Origin: Porogramme epimiltina
Taxonomy: Eukaryota > Basidiomycota > Agaricomycetes > Polyporales > Polyporaceae
DNA: 48,716 bases
Direction of reading: 5' to 3'
NCBI GenBank assembly: GCA_900155495.1
Contig: FTLJ01000518.1
Coordinates: forward strand, 1 to 48,716
Shown piece by piece: positions 35,623 through 46,119 of the stretch; the stretch's first letter is position 1; each line of letters begins with the position of its first letter. The position numbers and the translations under genes were made by a program. The notes under the pieces are model-generated. The model had not been told where the DNA came from. It saw nothing but the letters and a program-made list of their open reading frames with translations, and did no database searches.

Positions 35623-36978
35623 TCAAAAGTTCATCAACGTGCAACTGACTGATGTTTCTTTGGGCTGGCCTTCGTACCATCGTGCACACCTTGAAATTGC
35701 CTTTTTCGCGTTGTTTTTCTTCTCCAGGAACACACTTTGTGTACACATGAAGTCATTCCTTTCTCCATCATTGCCGATTAGAATAACATGTAACATGGGA
35801 TCACGGCCATCTCCCCGTACCGTCGGTCTTTCCATTGACGAATTTTGTTCAAAATATGGGAGTCTACCCCACGGTATCTTCTCGTGTCCCGCAAGTTCTG
35901 CTTTACTTGAAGAGAATGCCCTCAGTGTCACAAACGATTCCAAACCTTGAACCTGGATTTACTTCGGGGAAGCCTTTGGATGAAGGTTCGTCAGCCTCTC
36001 ATTTCGTCTTGTGGGCACGACACTCACCATCGCATTGCATATCGTCGCATTGCCTACAGATTGGTATCTGGCAATCAAAATACGGTCCGTTACGCGGGAG
36101 GGCGGCGAGGACCCATCGCACCCCTTCAATAGGTGTGTCCTCCATCTGGCGTCGTTTTCAAGCCCGATGCGATCAATGGTGTGTAGGAGTCACTTTGCGT
36201 CGTACCTCCTCACCTTCAGATCTTCCAGTTTTGTCAAGAGCGAGCGTCCTTTGGCCACAGGGGCAGAAACTCGGGGTGGACAGGCGGGGGGTTGCGGATC
36301 TGACCACGCTATTCCAGTGCATCGCAGTACGCGCAACTCGGCGAAACTGCTCAGCAGTTTGGCGAAGTGGCTGAAGCTGGGGAATCGAATATGATACAGC
36401 TGCAACTCCACGAGATTAGGGAACAAGAATCGAAGGCGTTCAAGAATTTTCGGATGGAGGCGTAGATGTGGGAAGCGGCTCGGGTCCTTCGCGTTACGGT
36501 GGATGAGAGCCTTAGGTGTGGGTGGTGACCGTGTTGCCTTGGGTGGCAGCTCTGGTGCGGCTCCTGCATTTGCAACGCCAGACCGGTAGTCCACTTTAAG
36601 GCACTTTAGATGTGGTAGGGGGCCTCCGAAGAGGGATGGGAGGCGAGAAATGACACGTCGGTGCTCCGAGTCGCAGGTGAGGGGCTTGTCGTTGTTGAAC
36701 TCGTCGGAAATACAGAGCAGGTCAATCTGTTTTGCGTGTGGCCGTTCACTGAGATCCGGTGACGGCAGCCTGGGGATAGCTTTAGGACCTTGAATGACGG
36801 CTATGCGAACGATATGATGCATGGCATGGGGGTGCCAAGTGCGATTGACAAGCGCACAGTAGTAAAGAGTGCAGATAGACTCTGAATACCCATGTTTGTG
36901 TGAATCAGAGCGGATTTGTGCAGGTATCTCGTCTATGACCATGTACCAGATTTCAGCGGGAAGTGGGACGGTGCGCAT
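35623..36978 (-). CDS. F-box-like protein, paralogue of 41999-43408
   Basis: Three exons (36978-36214, 36145-36028, 35945-35623) join in frame to 401 aa. The N-terminus has an F-box-like helix pair (VPLPAEIWYMVIDEIPAQ, then CALVNRTWHP), typical of the large agaricomycete F-box families. The middle is LRR-like in spacing (HLRLHPKILERLRFLFPNLV). Exon 2 carries a Cys cluster, ICRQCDDMQCDG (C-x2-C-x4-C). Exon 3 ends CARWYEGQPKETSVSC. The gene aligns along its whole length, with the same intron positions and phases, to the plus-strand gene at 41999. ATG 36978 is the first in-frame ATG; an upstream exon cannot be excluded. The third-exon acceptor at 35946 was chosen because it is the one matching the paralogue's frame. 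If F-box function is retained, it would recruit a substrate to an SCF ubiquitin ligase. Confidence 0.72.
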
Positions 36979-38295
36979 GTGTGGGATGTCGCCGGAGGAC
37001 CAAAGGTGCTCGTGAGGTGTGGGAGGGGGGGCATCGTACCCCAATGATCCTGGTGCATCGGTATTTATGCTGTACGTGATAGACAGTTATGGAAGATTCC
37101 TAGTGGCGACACTAGAGTTCTTGCCGCAATACACTGCCGCAGGAGCGGAGAAAGTAATGGTAGGGCAGGGCAAATGACGTTAGCTGTGCGCATCTCAGCA
37201 TGCGGGAGTGGATGCAGTGCGCACAGGTAACAGCCATTTACTCGTACACAGTAAGGTTTTTAGCGCCGGCCATCCTGATGACAACACCACCTAATAGCGC
37301 CAAAAAATCAAGCTCATTAGTTATCCCTCAAATAAAAGGGCAAACACTTCCCACAGGCAGAGTATATTTCCCTATAATATATTAGATCGGAGGCATAGCG
37401 TACAGTGACTCAACGTGGAGGTCGATGTGGGGTTCGTATCTAGAGCTATGGTAAAAATCCGCAAAGACTCGTACCCGGTGAGGAATCATTAATCAGGACT
37501 CGACCCGGAAAAACTACACACACGAGTGAGGATGATACGTGCTACGTAAAGCTGGTGCAAAACTTTGTGCGTACTACAAATGGAGGCTGTCTATAATGGC
37601 GGCCGGTGACGTAGCAACGTGAACGATGTGAGGAAAGTAGTGGGTTGTAGCACCAAATGAAGAAACCTTAGGTATTATGGAACCCGATTAAACAGTATAG
37701 TCCTACTCATGGTCCGCCTAGGACGCTCAACGGATTGTGCAAAGAGAATTCTTAGGTGATCCTGTCTGCATGATCTGTTGCCGAGCGCCGGTGAACTCAG
37801 CTTATTGAATGCAGAGTTTGAATGCATTATGCCAGGACCCAGATCTATCCATTGTGTCAGCGACACTACCGAGTGAGGAGGGAAACAGAGAAAGGCGAAC
37901 ACTCACTCCCTTGTGTCAATAAAATCACACTTTACTATTTATAATGCTCGTAGGTTTTCATCAGGGGACGAGAGGTGCTGATGCATTTGAGTATCATGGG
38001 GAGTATTGGAGCGCAGGCATTAAAGGGATCATGGAATAAAGAAGGGAATAACTAATGTGCACAGGCGACATTCACCGGTAACGTGAGCCTGGAAAAACTC
38101 TAATTTAGTTACGCTGCTTTATACCATTCGGTGGGACTGGGGAGTCATAAGGGACGTGTCGGCCCAAGGACCAAGCCTTGCACCATCATGCTGTTGCAGT
38201 TGTATGAAACGGTCTCCATAAATGAAAACAGGTAGTACAGACTAATCGTGCAAGTGGCGGTTATACTGAAGGGACCTACGAATGGACCATGATCC
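36979..38295. other. Gene-poor stretch, no gene seen
   Basis: This 1.3-kb interval is noticeably less GC-rich than the rest of the window. It contains the promoter of the F-box gene on its left and the 3' flank of the FTS-like gene on its right. AATAAA-like strings occur (about 37918-37924 and 38034-38039). Its open frames are short and show no family resemblance. I see no terminal repeats or transposase fragments. Confidence 0.5.
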
Positions 38296-39171
38296 TTAGG
38301 CATGTGGCTCATCCCAGTCCTGAAGACCAAGCTTTTGACGGAGCGTATCGAGTTGTTCTGGCTTGAGTTCCTTAAACTGCATACTATGTGTGCCCTTTCC
38401 TGCCATCGAGGGATGATCCTTGTCGAAGAGGGCGGATGCGGATTGGGACAACATGGAAGATTGTGTGGCGAGAGCCGCAAAGGAGGATGTGGTATCATGA
38501 TATAACCTGAGAAGTGCTTTGAGGATCACGAATGTGGGGTGCAGATACCTGGAACGCACCTATATGCTTCCTTATTAAAACAATCTCCCTCCTTAATCTC
38601 ATCCAGAGCTTGCTTCTTGAACGCCGCCTTCACCCAATGAAGAACGTCGAATACATGGTGTTCCTTCGGTCTGCATGACTTAGATTTCCGCTGCGGTTCG
38701 CGAATGAGGAGACATACCTCCATTGGCGGAAGCGGGGCGCAAGATTGAAAGTGCCGTCTTGCTGCGAGATCAGTGGGTGGAAGACATCCGTGAGGAATTG
38801 GATGACAGGAGGGCGCTCCGGGTAATTGGGAGGGAACTTAAGACGGAACTTGAGGATGGAGTCCGTGTAGTACCCTCCAGAGAAAGTCATGGGGGGGTAC
38901 GACGCAATACGAGCGGCTGCTACGCACCTTGGTGGACAAAGAAGACGGCATCCCAGACCATAAGGTTGTCTGGGGACGGGGTAACGTACATGCCCAAGGG
39001 GCAGTGTCCTGTGTGTCGAAGAGACGCATACTCGAGGGACACCGCCGTGCGGGTGAGCGCGGGGACTGGGAGCTCAGCGTTGGCGATGCTGGCGGAGCGG
39101 GAATTGTGTCTGCGGCCCTTGGTGGGGGAAGAAAGATCTATTGTGGGAGAGTGCACGAGGCCGGAGAGCAT
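38296..39171 (-). CDS. FTS: Inactive E2-like UBC protein, AKTIP/FTS type
   Basis: Four exons (39171-38928, 38874-38718, 38670-38560, 38506-38296) give 240 aa. The UBC fold is clear: MVWDAVFFVHQGYYTDSILK, FRLKFPPNYPERPPVIQF, VFHPLIS, then RQWRPKEHHVFDVLHWVKAA. At the place of the E2 active-site Cys there is DGTFNLAP, so it should not charge ubiquitin. This combination is typical of AKTIP/FTS, which with Hook and FHIP links early endosomes to dynein in filamentous fungi. The last exon is reached by a 53-nt intron that restores EAYRLYHDTTSSFAAL; reading straight through hits a stop. The tail is LKPEQLDTLRQKLGLQDW. The ATG at 39171 is the first in frame; an extra 5' exon is possible. It is divergent from RCF2. 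Confidence 0.85.
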
Positions 39172-39815
39172 GATGAGCAAGGCTTTCTAACGACCAGCGG
39201 GAGGAAGCGGCACTCGGAGACGTTCAAGGCGGGCTGTGGTGAGCAAGCGCTGCCGGAGCTGGGGAGAGCAAGCGCCAGCCGGAGCAGGGGAGACACAGGC
39301 GCCATACAAGCGCCAACATCGGCAGGATGGGCAGGCCTGGATCTGTCTCGGTCTGCACGCGGACTAGATTTTGACTGGCTGCCCGGTCGTCCCCTGCTGC
39401 AGTCGACGATCGAAAGCTTTTGGCTGCCCCGGAGCTGATTCGACGGCTCGACGATGACGAATTACATGCGGTTTGCTGACTACACCCGTCCATTTCCACC
39501 TCTCACGCAACTCTGAGGGGCTTCTGCCCGTCGCGAGTTGTCCCGTTTCACTCTGCTGTCCTGGGCCGGCGTTTCCCCAGCTTCCCGGTTTACCCCGCGC
39601 TCCGAGCCGGCGCGGCTCGCCTGGCACCTGTCCTCCTCCCCCTTTCCGAATCAAATCGCACGTTATATACCCCAGTCGCCTATCCTACCTCTCCCCACTA
39701 CTCCAATCTCGGGCTTTGATTTTCGTCTATCCCCGCCCCCGCTCTCTGTGCCTGCTATCGACATAGACCGGCCCCCCACTAGACTTCTGGTTACCCTACT
39801 TCGCTTATACCACTC
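39172..39815. other. Divergent promoter region, FTS-like / RCF2
   Basis: This 644-nt GC- and CT-rich stretch separates two divergent start codons. It contains an imperfect tandem repeat (listed) and a TATATA at 39664-39669, about 150 nt upstream of the RCF2 ATG. No coding segment is convincing. Confidence 0.5.
39241..39291. repeat. Imperfect 25/26-bp direct repeat, two copies
   Basis: Copy 1 (39241-39265) and copy 2 (39266-39291) both begin GAGCAAGCGC, share CCGGAGC and end GGGGA. They differ by a few substitutions and one extra base. A related CAAGCGCC string follows at about 39307-39314. The repeat lies in the FTS/RCF2 promoter region, 70-120 nt upstream of the FTS-like ATG. Confidence 0.6.
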
Positions 39816-40620
39816 ATGAAGGTAAGCACTTGACTCGTCTATCCCCTCGGAACCCCTCGGACCCACTGTCCTCACACATCCCTTCTTCTCCAGTTTGCTA
39901 CTGAAGAAGAGCTCGCCGGCCACCACGCCGCCACCGTCCGGGGCGCGATCGAGGGCATCGCCGCCGGCCTCGTCCTCTCCGTCCCCGCCTCCTTCTACGC
40001 CCACCGCCACTGGCCCGCCTACCGCGCCCTCCCGCCGCACCTCAAGGCCCTCGGCATCATCATGGTCGTCGGTCCCGCCTACGCCATCCAGGCCGAGCGC
40101 CGCGGCGTCGAGTTCGACAAGTCCACCTGGACCGGCGCCGGCAAGGCCCTGCTCGAGCGCGAGGAGCGCGAGTTCGAGACCGGCTGGGAGCACCTGTCCA
40201 CCAAGGACAAGCTCAAGGACTGGGCTATGCGCAACCAGTACAAGGTCATCCTCGGCAGTTGGGCGGCGAGCATGGCTATTGCGGGCACCATCGTGATGCG
40301 TAACCGGTACGTCTCTTGTCTATTAGCCTCCCCCTCCCTACCGGGGTGTAAGGCTCGGGGTGAGCGATGTGCTGACCCGTTTGTCATTCCTTAGCTACCA
40401 GTCAACCCCTCAAAAAGTCGTCCAGGCCCGTATGTGGGCGCAGGGCCTCACCATCGGCGTGCTCATCGCCGCGGGCATCATGACCCAGAGCCAGCGCACG
40501 CAGGCCGCCAAGGATCACCGCAACGTTGATCACTCATGGCAGAACATCCTCGAGGAGCAGGAGAGGGAGCGTCGCGAGATGGAGCTGCGCTTGCGCCCGC
40601 AGCCCGCGCACTCGGCATAG
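39816..40620 (+). CDS. RCF2: Respiratory supercomplex factor 2 (HIG1 family)
   Basis: Mitochondrial inner-membrane protein that supports cytochrome c oxidase and III-IV supercomplexes. Three exons: 39816-39821 (only ATG AAG), 39894-40306 and 40395-40620, giving 214 aa. The acceptor at 39893 gives MKFATEEELAGHHAA, the usual Rcf2-like start. Hydrophobic segments are AAGLVLSVPASFYAH (~23-38), LGIIMVVGPAYAI (~52-68), a HIG1-type hairpin with YKVILGSWAASMAIAGTIVM (~121-140), and GLTIGVLIAAGIMTQ (~160-175). The QAERRG...FDKSTW block after helix 2 and the RxNxYQ...QARMWAQG block in the HIG1 domain support the call. A charged coiled-coil tail follows. The first exon has no strong support besides the in-frame splice and the lack of a better ATG. 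Confidence 0.88.
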
Positions 40621-41998
40621 ACGCGCTACCACTTACCCCAAGCCCCGCTGCCCAGCGTCAGCCCGCCTCTCGCTCTGCACGACCCCCACCACGACGTTCT
40701 TGTATATCATCCCTCCCCGGACACCGTCTCCCCACGCTCTCTACGCAACATCTGTACCTTAGGCGCATTAATGTTCATCGTTGCACGCCATCTGTCCCCC
40801 CGGCTACAAAACCATATAATTATTTCTATGCACTACATTCCACTCACCGCGTCCATTGGCTTGATGATGTGAGTAAGATTGGGGGTTTGCGCAAGCACGG
40901 TATTTGTACGTCCATGAACAGCTTAGCGTTTCCAGCCCCTGTGAGGCCGTGCTTCTTTCCTAGATATCTGGTGCAGATTCCGACTACGGAACCCAAAAAA
41001 AAGCGCATGGTTCCCTGGCCCGTCACATATGGGGCGCACAAGGGCCTCACATGATTGTATGACTCGAAGGGCGCGGAGATGGGGGGAGGGTACAGGGTAG
41101 GGACAACAAGGGTATTCAATCACTTTCTAGCTTCTGCGGCACGCAAGATATCCATGCATTGACGTATCCATCAAGGAGTGAGTTCCAATGCACACGCCTT
41201 ATTCCCCGGTCATGTGGATATACATCAAGCAGCGACTCCAGATTTCTCAGATAGCTCAGCAGAATCCCGTAAGTGGGGGGAAGCTGTACGAGCTTCCGAG
41301 AGATCTTAGCGAAAAGTTACATTCTAGCAAAGACAGGAACGCTGGGGTACTCTTCTGAAGGAGATATCTATTGGAGCAACTTCGGTCCCGGAAGCAGTAG
41401 AAAGTAACCTCCACCAAATCAGGGTGGAAGAGAGAAGTTATTCGCAACCAACTGACAACTCAGATCTCACAACTATGTAGCTCCTAGCGCGTGGGGCTTC
41501 TCACAGAGTGGTGGAAGGTCTATTATGCGCAGGTCATGAAGAGATACGCCGAAGCAGCCCACCACATTGCGGCAGTGCAGATATCTGTGCATGTATCTAG
41601 ATGTGTCCTCCGCCTGAAGAACGGGAATCAGACTGGCTCTCTCGACAGGATATCTTGCGGCGAGCCTTGATTGCTCTATGCGGCTGTGGCTGCGCCGTCT
41701 TGCACGGAGGGTGAGTCGTAATGAACAAACCTATTTGTAGTCCAAACCCCTAGAATAGTCCAGAACCTCTTGTGAGTCCTCTCAATTCTTGGGAAGCTGA
41801 AATATAAATTAAAAAAGGTCCACATAGTTTGACGAGAACACATAAGCTTAGAGTCCGGCACTTCGAGTGCACGGCCCTGAACACGCAGATATACTAACCA
41901 CTTTTCGCAGAAATGTCCGTAATAGTCCGTGCACCGCCAGGGCATATATACCAAACCAAGAGAGATACGGACACGATGACTCCCCCCTTCGGCAACTC
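40621..41998. other. Intergenic, no gene seen
   Basis: About 1.4 kb between RCF2 and the second F-box gene. The left part is the RCF2 3' flank. The remainder has lower GC and only short unconvincing open frames. The frame of the F-box gene is open upstream to about 41867, but the paralogue gives no support for coding there. Confidence 0.45.
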
Positions 41999-43408
41999 AT
42001 GAGCAGCCCCGTCCTCCAAGCATCCTCTTACACATGCTCAGCTCGCCTCCCGGTGGAAATCTGTCACATGGTCATAGATGAGATACCCGCACAATTCTGC
42101 TCTTATGGAGATGAGAAAGGTCATTCACACTTCGTCTTAACTTGGAAGACACTCTGTCACTGTGCGCTCGTCAGTCATGCTTGGAAGATTCGCGCCACAC
42201 ACCATCTTGTTCGCATAGCTGTCATTGGGGGTCCCGTAGCCATCCGAGTCCCCAAGATGCCATCGAACCCCCCATGCGCAAAGAACATGATACGTCGACT
42301 TTGGATTCTTGACGGAGTCGACGGCAGGCACCACAGCGACCTTCACACCTGCCACAAGGACAGGCGCGGAATTTCCTGCCTCCCATCCCTCTTCGGCGGA
42401 TCCCTGCCCCACCTTGAATGCCTCAAGGTGGATTACCGGTCCGTTGCGGCTGATGGGAAAACTCCGTCACCATCGGTACCCATTGTAGGGCCATCCGCAC
42501 ATCTCCTTACAGCCGCCAATGGCGACTCGGAGGAGCAGCATCGCCTCACCCATCTACGCCTCCATCCGATCATTATGGGACGCCTTCGCTTCTTGTTCCC
42601 CGGCCTTGCTGAATTGCGCCTGTATCATGTTCGATTCTCTAGCATCAACCACTTCACAAAACTACTCACCTGCTTTACCGAATTGCACACACTGTGGTGC
42701 ACCCGGCTGGAGTGGTCGGATCCGTCGGATCGCCGGGCCTGTCCGCCGAAAGTTTCTGTGGCTAGAGGTCGCTCGATTTTGTGGAAACTGGAGGATCTTA
42801 AGGTGGGGAGGCACCGTTTGATTTTGTCGCGCACGTCATTGATTGTAGCCGACTGAAATCAACATCAGATGTACGATACTCCAATTGAGGGGGTACAATG
42901 GGTCCTCGCCGCCCTACCGCGGAACGGACCGCATTTTGATGGCCAGATAACAATTTGCGCACAGTGTGATAATATACAGTGCGATGGTAAGCATCGTTCA
43001 AGAAAAGCGAGGCGGAGAGGGGTGTCGCTGATAGAGCCTTCAATCAAAGGATTTCCAGGTGGAAAACTAGGTCCAAGGCTCATTTTGAACACCTTCACGC
43101 GACTGAAGTCGTTCTCTTCAAATAAAGAAGAATTTCTCGTCGGCCACAACATACCGTGGCACAGACTTCAACATTTTGAGCAAAACCTATCAATGGAAGA
43201 ACTGACGGGACGACGAGCAGGCCATGATCTCATTTTGTCCGTTGCCTTGGTCGGCAACGACGGGAAAGAAACTGAGTTCGTGTGTACAGAGAAAGCATTT
43301 CTGGCGAAAAAAGAAGAGGCAGGAAAAACATACTATTCGAGGTGTGCAAGATGGTACCACAGCCAGCCGGAAATAACATCAGTGGGTTGCACAGCGACGA
43401 GCTTATGA
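41999..43408 (+). CDS. F-box-like protein, paralogue of 35623-36978
   Basis: Three exons (41999-42802, 42869-42986, 43059-43408) give 423 aa. The F-box-like start is ARLPVEICHMVIDEIPAQ, with CALVSHAWKIRATHHLVRIA downstream. The central part has LPSLFGGSLPHLECLKVDYR and HLRLHPIIMGRLRFLFPGLA. Exon 2 is exactly 118 nt, as in the paralogue, and carries ICAQCDNIQCDG. Exon 3 contains IPWHRLQHFEQNLSMEEL and ends CARWYHSQPEITSVGC. The second intron (42987-43058) is 72 nt and free of stops, so it could also be read as coding; the paralogue, whose matching intron contains stops, argues that it is removed. Both copies look intact. The substrate and role are unknown. Confidence 0.75.
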
Positions 43409-43903
43409 GCTGGTGAAAGGACTGATTGTTGATTTCGCTACAGAGCACGCGCGATGAAGGACGCCTGGGAGGAAGGAAACGATCTGCCTCGTTGAACTTA
43501 GGCCGTCCGGTTATTGGGAAAGAAAGAGGGAGGCAGAGTTCGTTACCGTAGCAGTTGTCGCAGGAAGGCTGGGGGAAACGATGTACATCAAGCTACATCT
43601 CGCCGCTCGCGAAGAAGACCGCTAGAGCACATGTAGATTAGTACGAAGTCACAGTAGAACTGTTTCTGAAGGGCCACAGAACTACACATGAGCTGAGATT
43701 GGATAGCATCGGTGTGGTTAAAACCGAGGCGACAGCAACAGGGGGTCTTCTCGTGATCAACTTACGGTCAGATGGCGAGCGCATGCGGTAGAAGCGACGG
43801 AGGAAACTAGCCGATGTCACCCCGGTAAGAATGGAATAGTTTTGGTGCCGAACGCTAATCCGGCGCTCCGGAGCAGCCACTTTTCCTTTGCCCTCTCGTC
43901 CTC
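43409..43903. other. Intergenic, no gene seen
   Basis: This 495-nt spacer lies between two plus-strand genes. It includes the promoter of the RRM gene. No specific element is recognised. Confidence 0.45.
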
Positions 43904-45659
43904 ATGTCTTCCTCGTCCGCCAGCTCCTCCTCCGACTCGGAGCGGTCCACAGCGGTCTCTCACCCTAGAAAAAAGCCTCGTGTATCAACGGAACCCAGCG
44001 ACGACTCCAGCGATCCCGAATCGACCGATTCTGATGAGGCTACCTCCTCGGACGCAGATACAGACGAAGAAGAGGATGTGCCAGTGCTTTCTCATGCAGA
44101 CAAGCGCAGGCAGAAGAAGAAAGAACAACGGCAATCTAGGGAGGATGATGTGGCTGCAGACGGGCCTAGCAAGAAGGGGAAGGGAAAGGTGCAAAACACG
44201 GCAGACCTCCCCCCGTCCAAAATCCCTAGACGACAAAATTCCATCTGGGTTGGAAACCTGTCTTTCAAAACCACGCCAGAATCTTTAAAAACCTTTTTTG
44301 AGGGTGTAGGAGAGATCACGCGAGTACATATGCCTACGAAGATGACGACGGGTGGGCGTGAGGGCGGGGGCGCAAGGAAGGAGAACCGCGGGTCAGTTTT
44401 ACCATGCTCACAACCTGTCCCCCCTTCACATATCAATATATTTGCTCCAAAATAGCTTCGCATATGTGGACTTTGCTACCCCTGATGCAAAGACGGTTGC
44501 GATTACTATGTCTGAAAACCCATTAGATGGAAGACGGCTGCTCATTAAAGATGGTGTGTGCGCTCGTCCCCTGCCAGCCATCTTAGCGTGCTCAGCGACG
44601 TCCGCAGGGAGCGACTTTAATGGTCGCCCTGCAGCAGTAGCAGCACCCGCCGCAGAAGGCGAAGAGGCCCCCGCCACCTCAAAAACGACAGGCCACACGA
44701 AAACCGCGCAGAAGATCCTGCGCGTGCAAAAGCAACCCCCAGGGCCGACGCTCTTCCTGGGCAACCTCGGGTTCGAGACGACGGAGGACGCGATCCGGGA
44801 GCTGCTCGAGTCGCACCGGGCGAAGGACGCCGCTGCGGACGCGGCCGACAAGTGGATGCGCAAGATCCGGCTAGGGACGTTCGAGGACAGTGGGAAGTGC
44901 AAGGGGTGCGTCCGTCTTCGACGAGTCTCTCTTCCCGGCTTCGCCGTCAACGGCGTCCATCTGCCCCGACGTCAGCCCTGCTTCCCGCCCGCCCGCCCTA
45001 CGGCCCCTGCGGTCGTCGAGGGCCAGAGGAGCAGAGGGACAGAAGGACTCGCCCGGGCGCAGCGCAGGCACGCCGCCGTTCCGCTCGACCCCGGACCACA
45101 TGTCCTCGGAACCCCCTCTTCCCCGCGTTCCTCCTCCCTCACCTTCACGGAAAGGCTGACACGTACGCTCTCTTGCCCCCCCTGCAGCTGGGCCTTCGTC
45201 GACTTCACGACCGCCGAACACGCGACCGCCGCGCTCACAAACCCGCGCAACCACCACCTGAACGGCCGCAAGCTCGTCGTCGAGTACGCCTCGCCCGACG
45301 CCGTCCGGCGCGGCGGCGGCGGGCCCCCGCGCGAGCGGCCCGCCAAGGAGGGCAAGGCGGCATACACCGGCGAGAAGGGCGGTAAGCGCGAGAGGCCGCC
45401 GCACCGGGCCCGCTGGGGAGATGCTGCAGCGGGCGGGGATGAGGGCGAGGGCGAGGAGCTGGGCCCGCCCGCGAAGCGTCAGCGCGCGGATGGAGGGGAG
45501 GACGATGGCAGCGCCAAGCGCGCCTGGGGCAAGGGCGGGCGTGACGGGGCCAAGGGCGGGAAGCCCGTGCGCCGTGCAAAGCCCGGGGCCGCGCTCGCGC
45601 TGGCGAAGCGTGAGGATGTGGCCATCGTCCCGAGCCAGGGCACGAAGATCGTCTTCTGA
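43904..45659 (+). CDS. NOP13: Two-RRM nucleolar RNA-binding protein, Nop13-like
   Basis: Probable nucleolar factor in pre-rRNA processing. Four exons (43904-44391, 44456-44553, 44608-44905, 45188-45659) give 451 aa. A Ser/Asp/Glu-rich N-terminus with a Lys-rich patch (HADKRRQKKKEQRQ) precedes RRM1 (~112-195; IWVGNLSFKTT as RNP2, GFAYVDFA as RNP1, the latter made by a splice). After a linker comes RRM2 (~228-325; LFLGNLGFETT, then ATFEDSGKCKG-like TFEDSGKCKG and WAFVDFTTAE). The tail is basic and Gly/Arg/Lys-rich, ending IVPSQGTKIVF. The KIR..TFEDSGKCKG.AF block is what I associate with Nop13 rather than Nop12. Intron 3 (44906-45187) is 282 nt, long for this genome, divisible by three and stop-free. 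Confidence 0.85.
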
Positions 45660-46119
45660 CGCTGGGCACGCACAGATATCTAGGTAGCTGTAGGTGTCAC
45701 GGGCGTTTGTGCGTATGTAGATTGAGGCTAAGTCTTCAACAATGTACGACCGTTTGGGGTACGCGGACTGCAAACCTTCACGATGAGAGAGAGCAGGGAA
45801 AAATCGGAACTGGTATGCCATTACAGACAATACTACAACTACTAGCGGGGGCATTTTATGTAGCCGGGCGCGCACACACGGGCTGCGAGGCGGGGCCAGC
45901 GCACGCCGCAGACGAGCAGCTAGCTGGTCGGTCGCCCCGGACAGGTCAGGTCTGTAGAGATGATACAACAAACAGCGCTCGGCTGGGCCGCTAGGGCTCG
46001 ACACCTCCCTCAGCCGCTCTCTATTCCGCCTTCTTCTTCTTCTCTCTCCTCCCCTCCCTCTCTCTGTGGACGGATAGCTCTCCGCTCGTCTCACCTGTCT
46101 ATTTGCGTGCGGGCCGCAA
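45660..46119. other. Convergent 3' spacer
   Basis: This 460-nt gap holds the 3' ends of the RRM gene and the dioxygenase gene. A C/T-rich tract runs from about 46020 to 46070. No coding segment is convincing. Confidence 0.5.

Noticed and set aside
35945..36028. Possible pseudogene: stop codons after CDG in the first F-box gene
   Set aside because: An intron of 36027-35946 removes them and joins the paralogous exon 3 in frame.
38520..38560. Apparent frameshift in the FTS-like gene
   Set aside because: A normal 53-nt intron (38507-38559) restores the conserved sequence, so the gene is intact.
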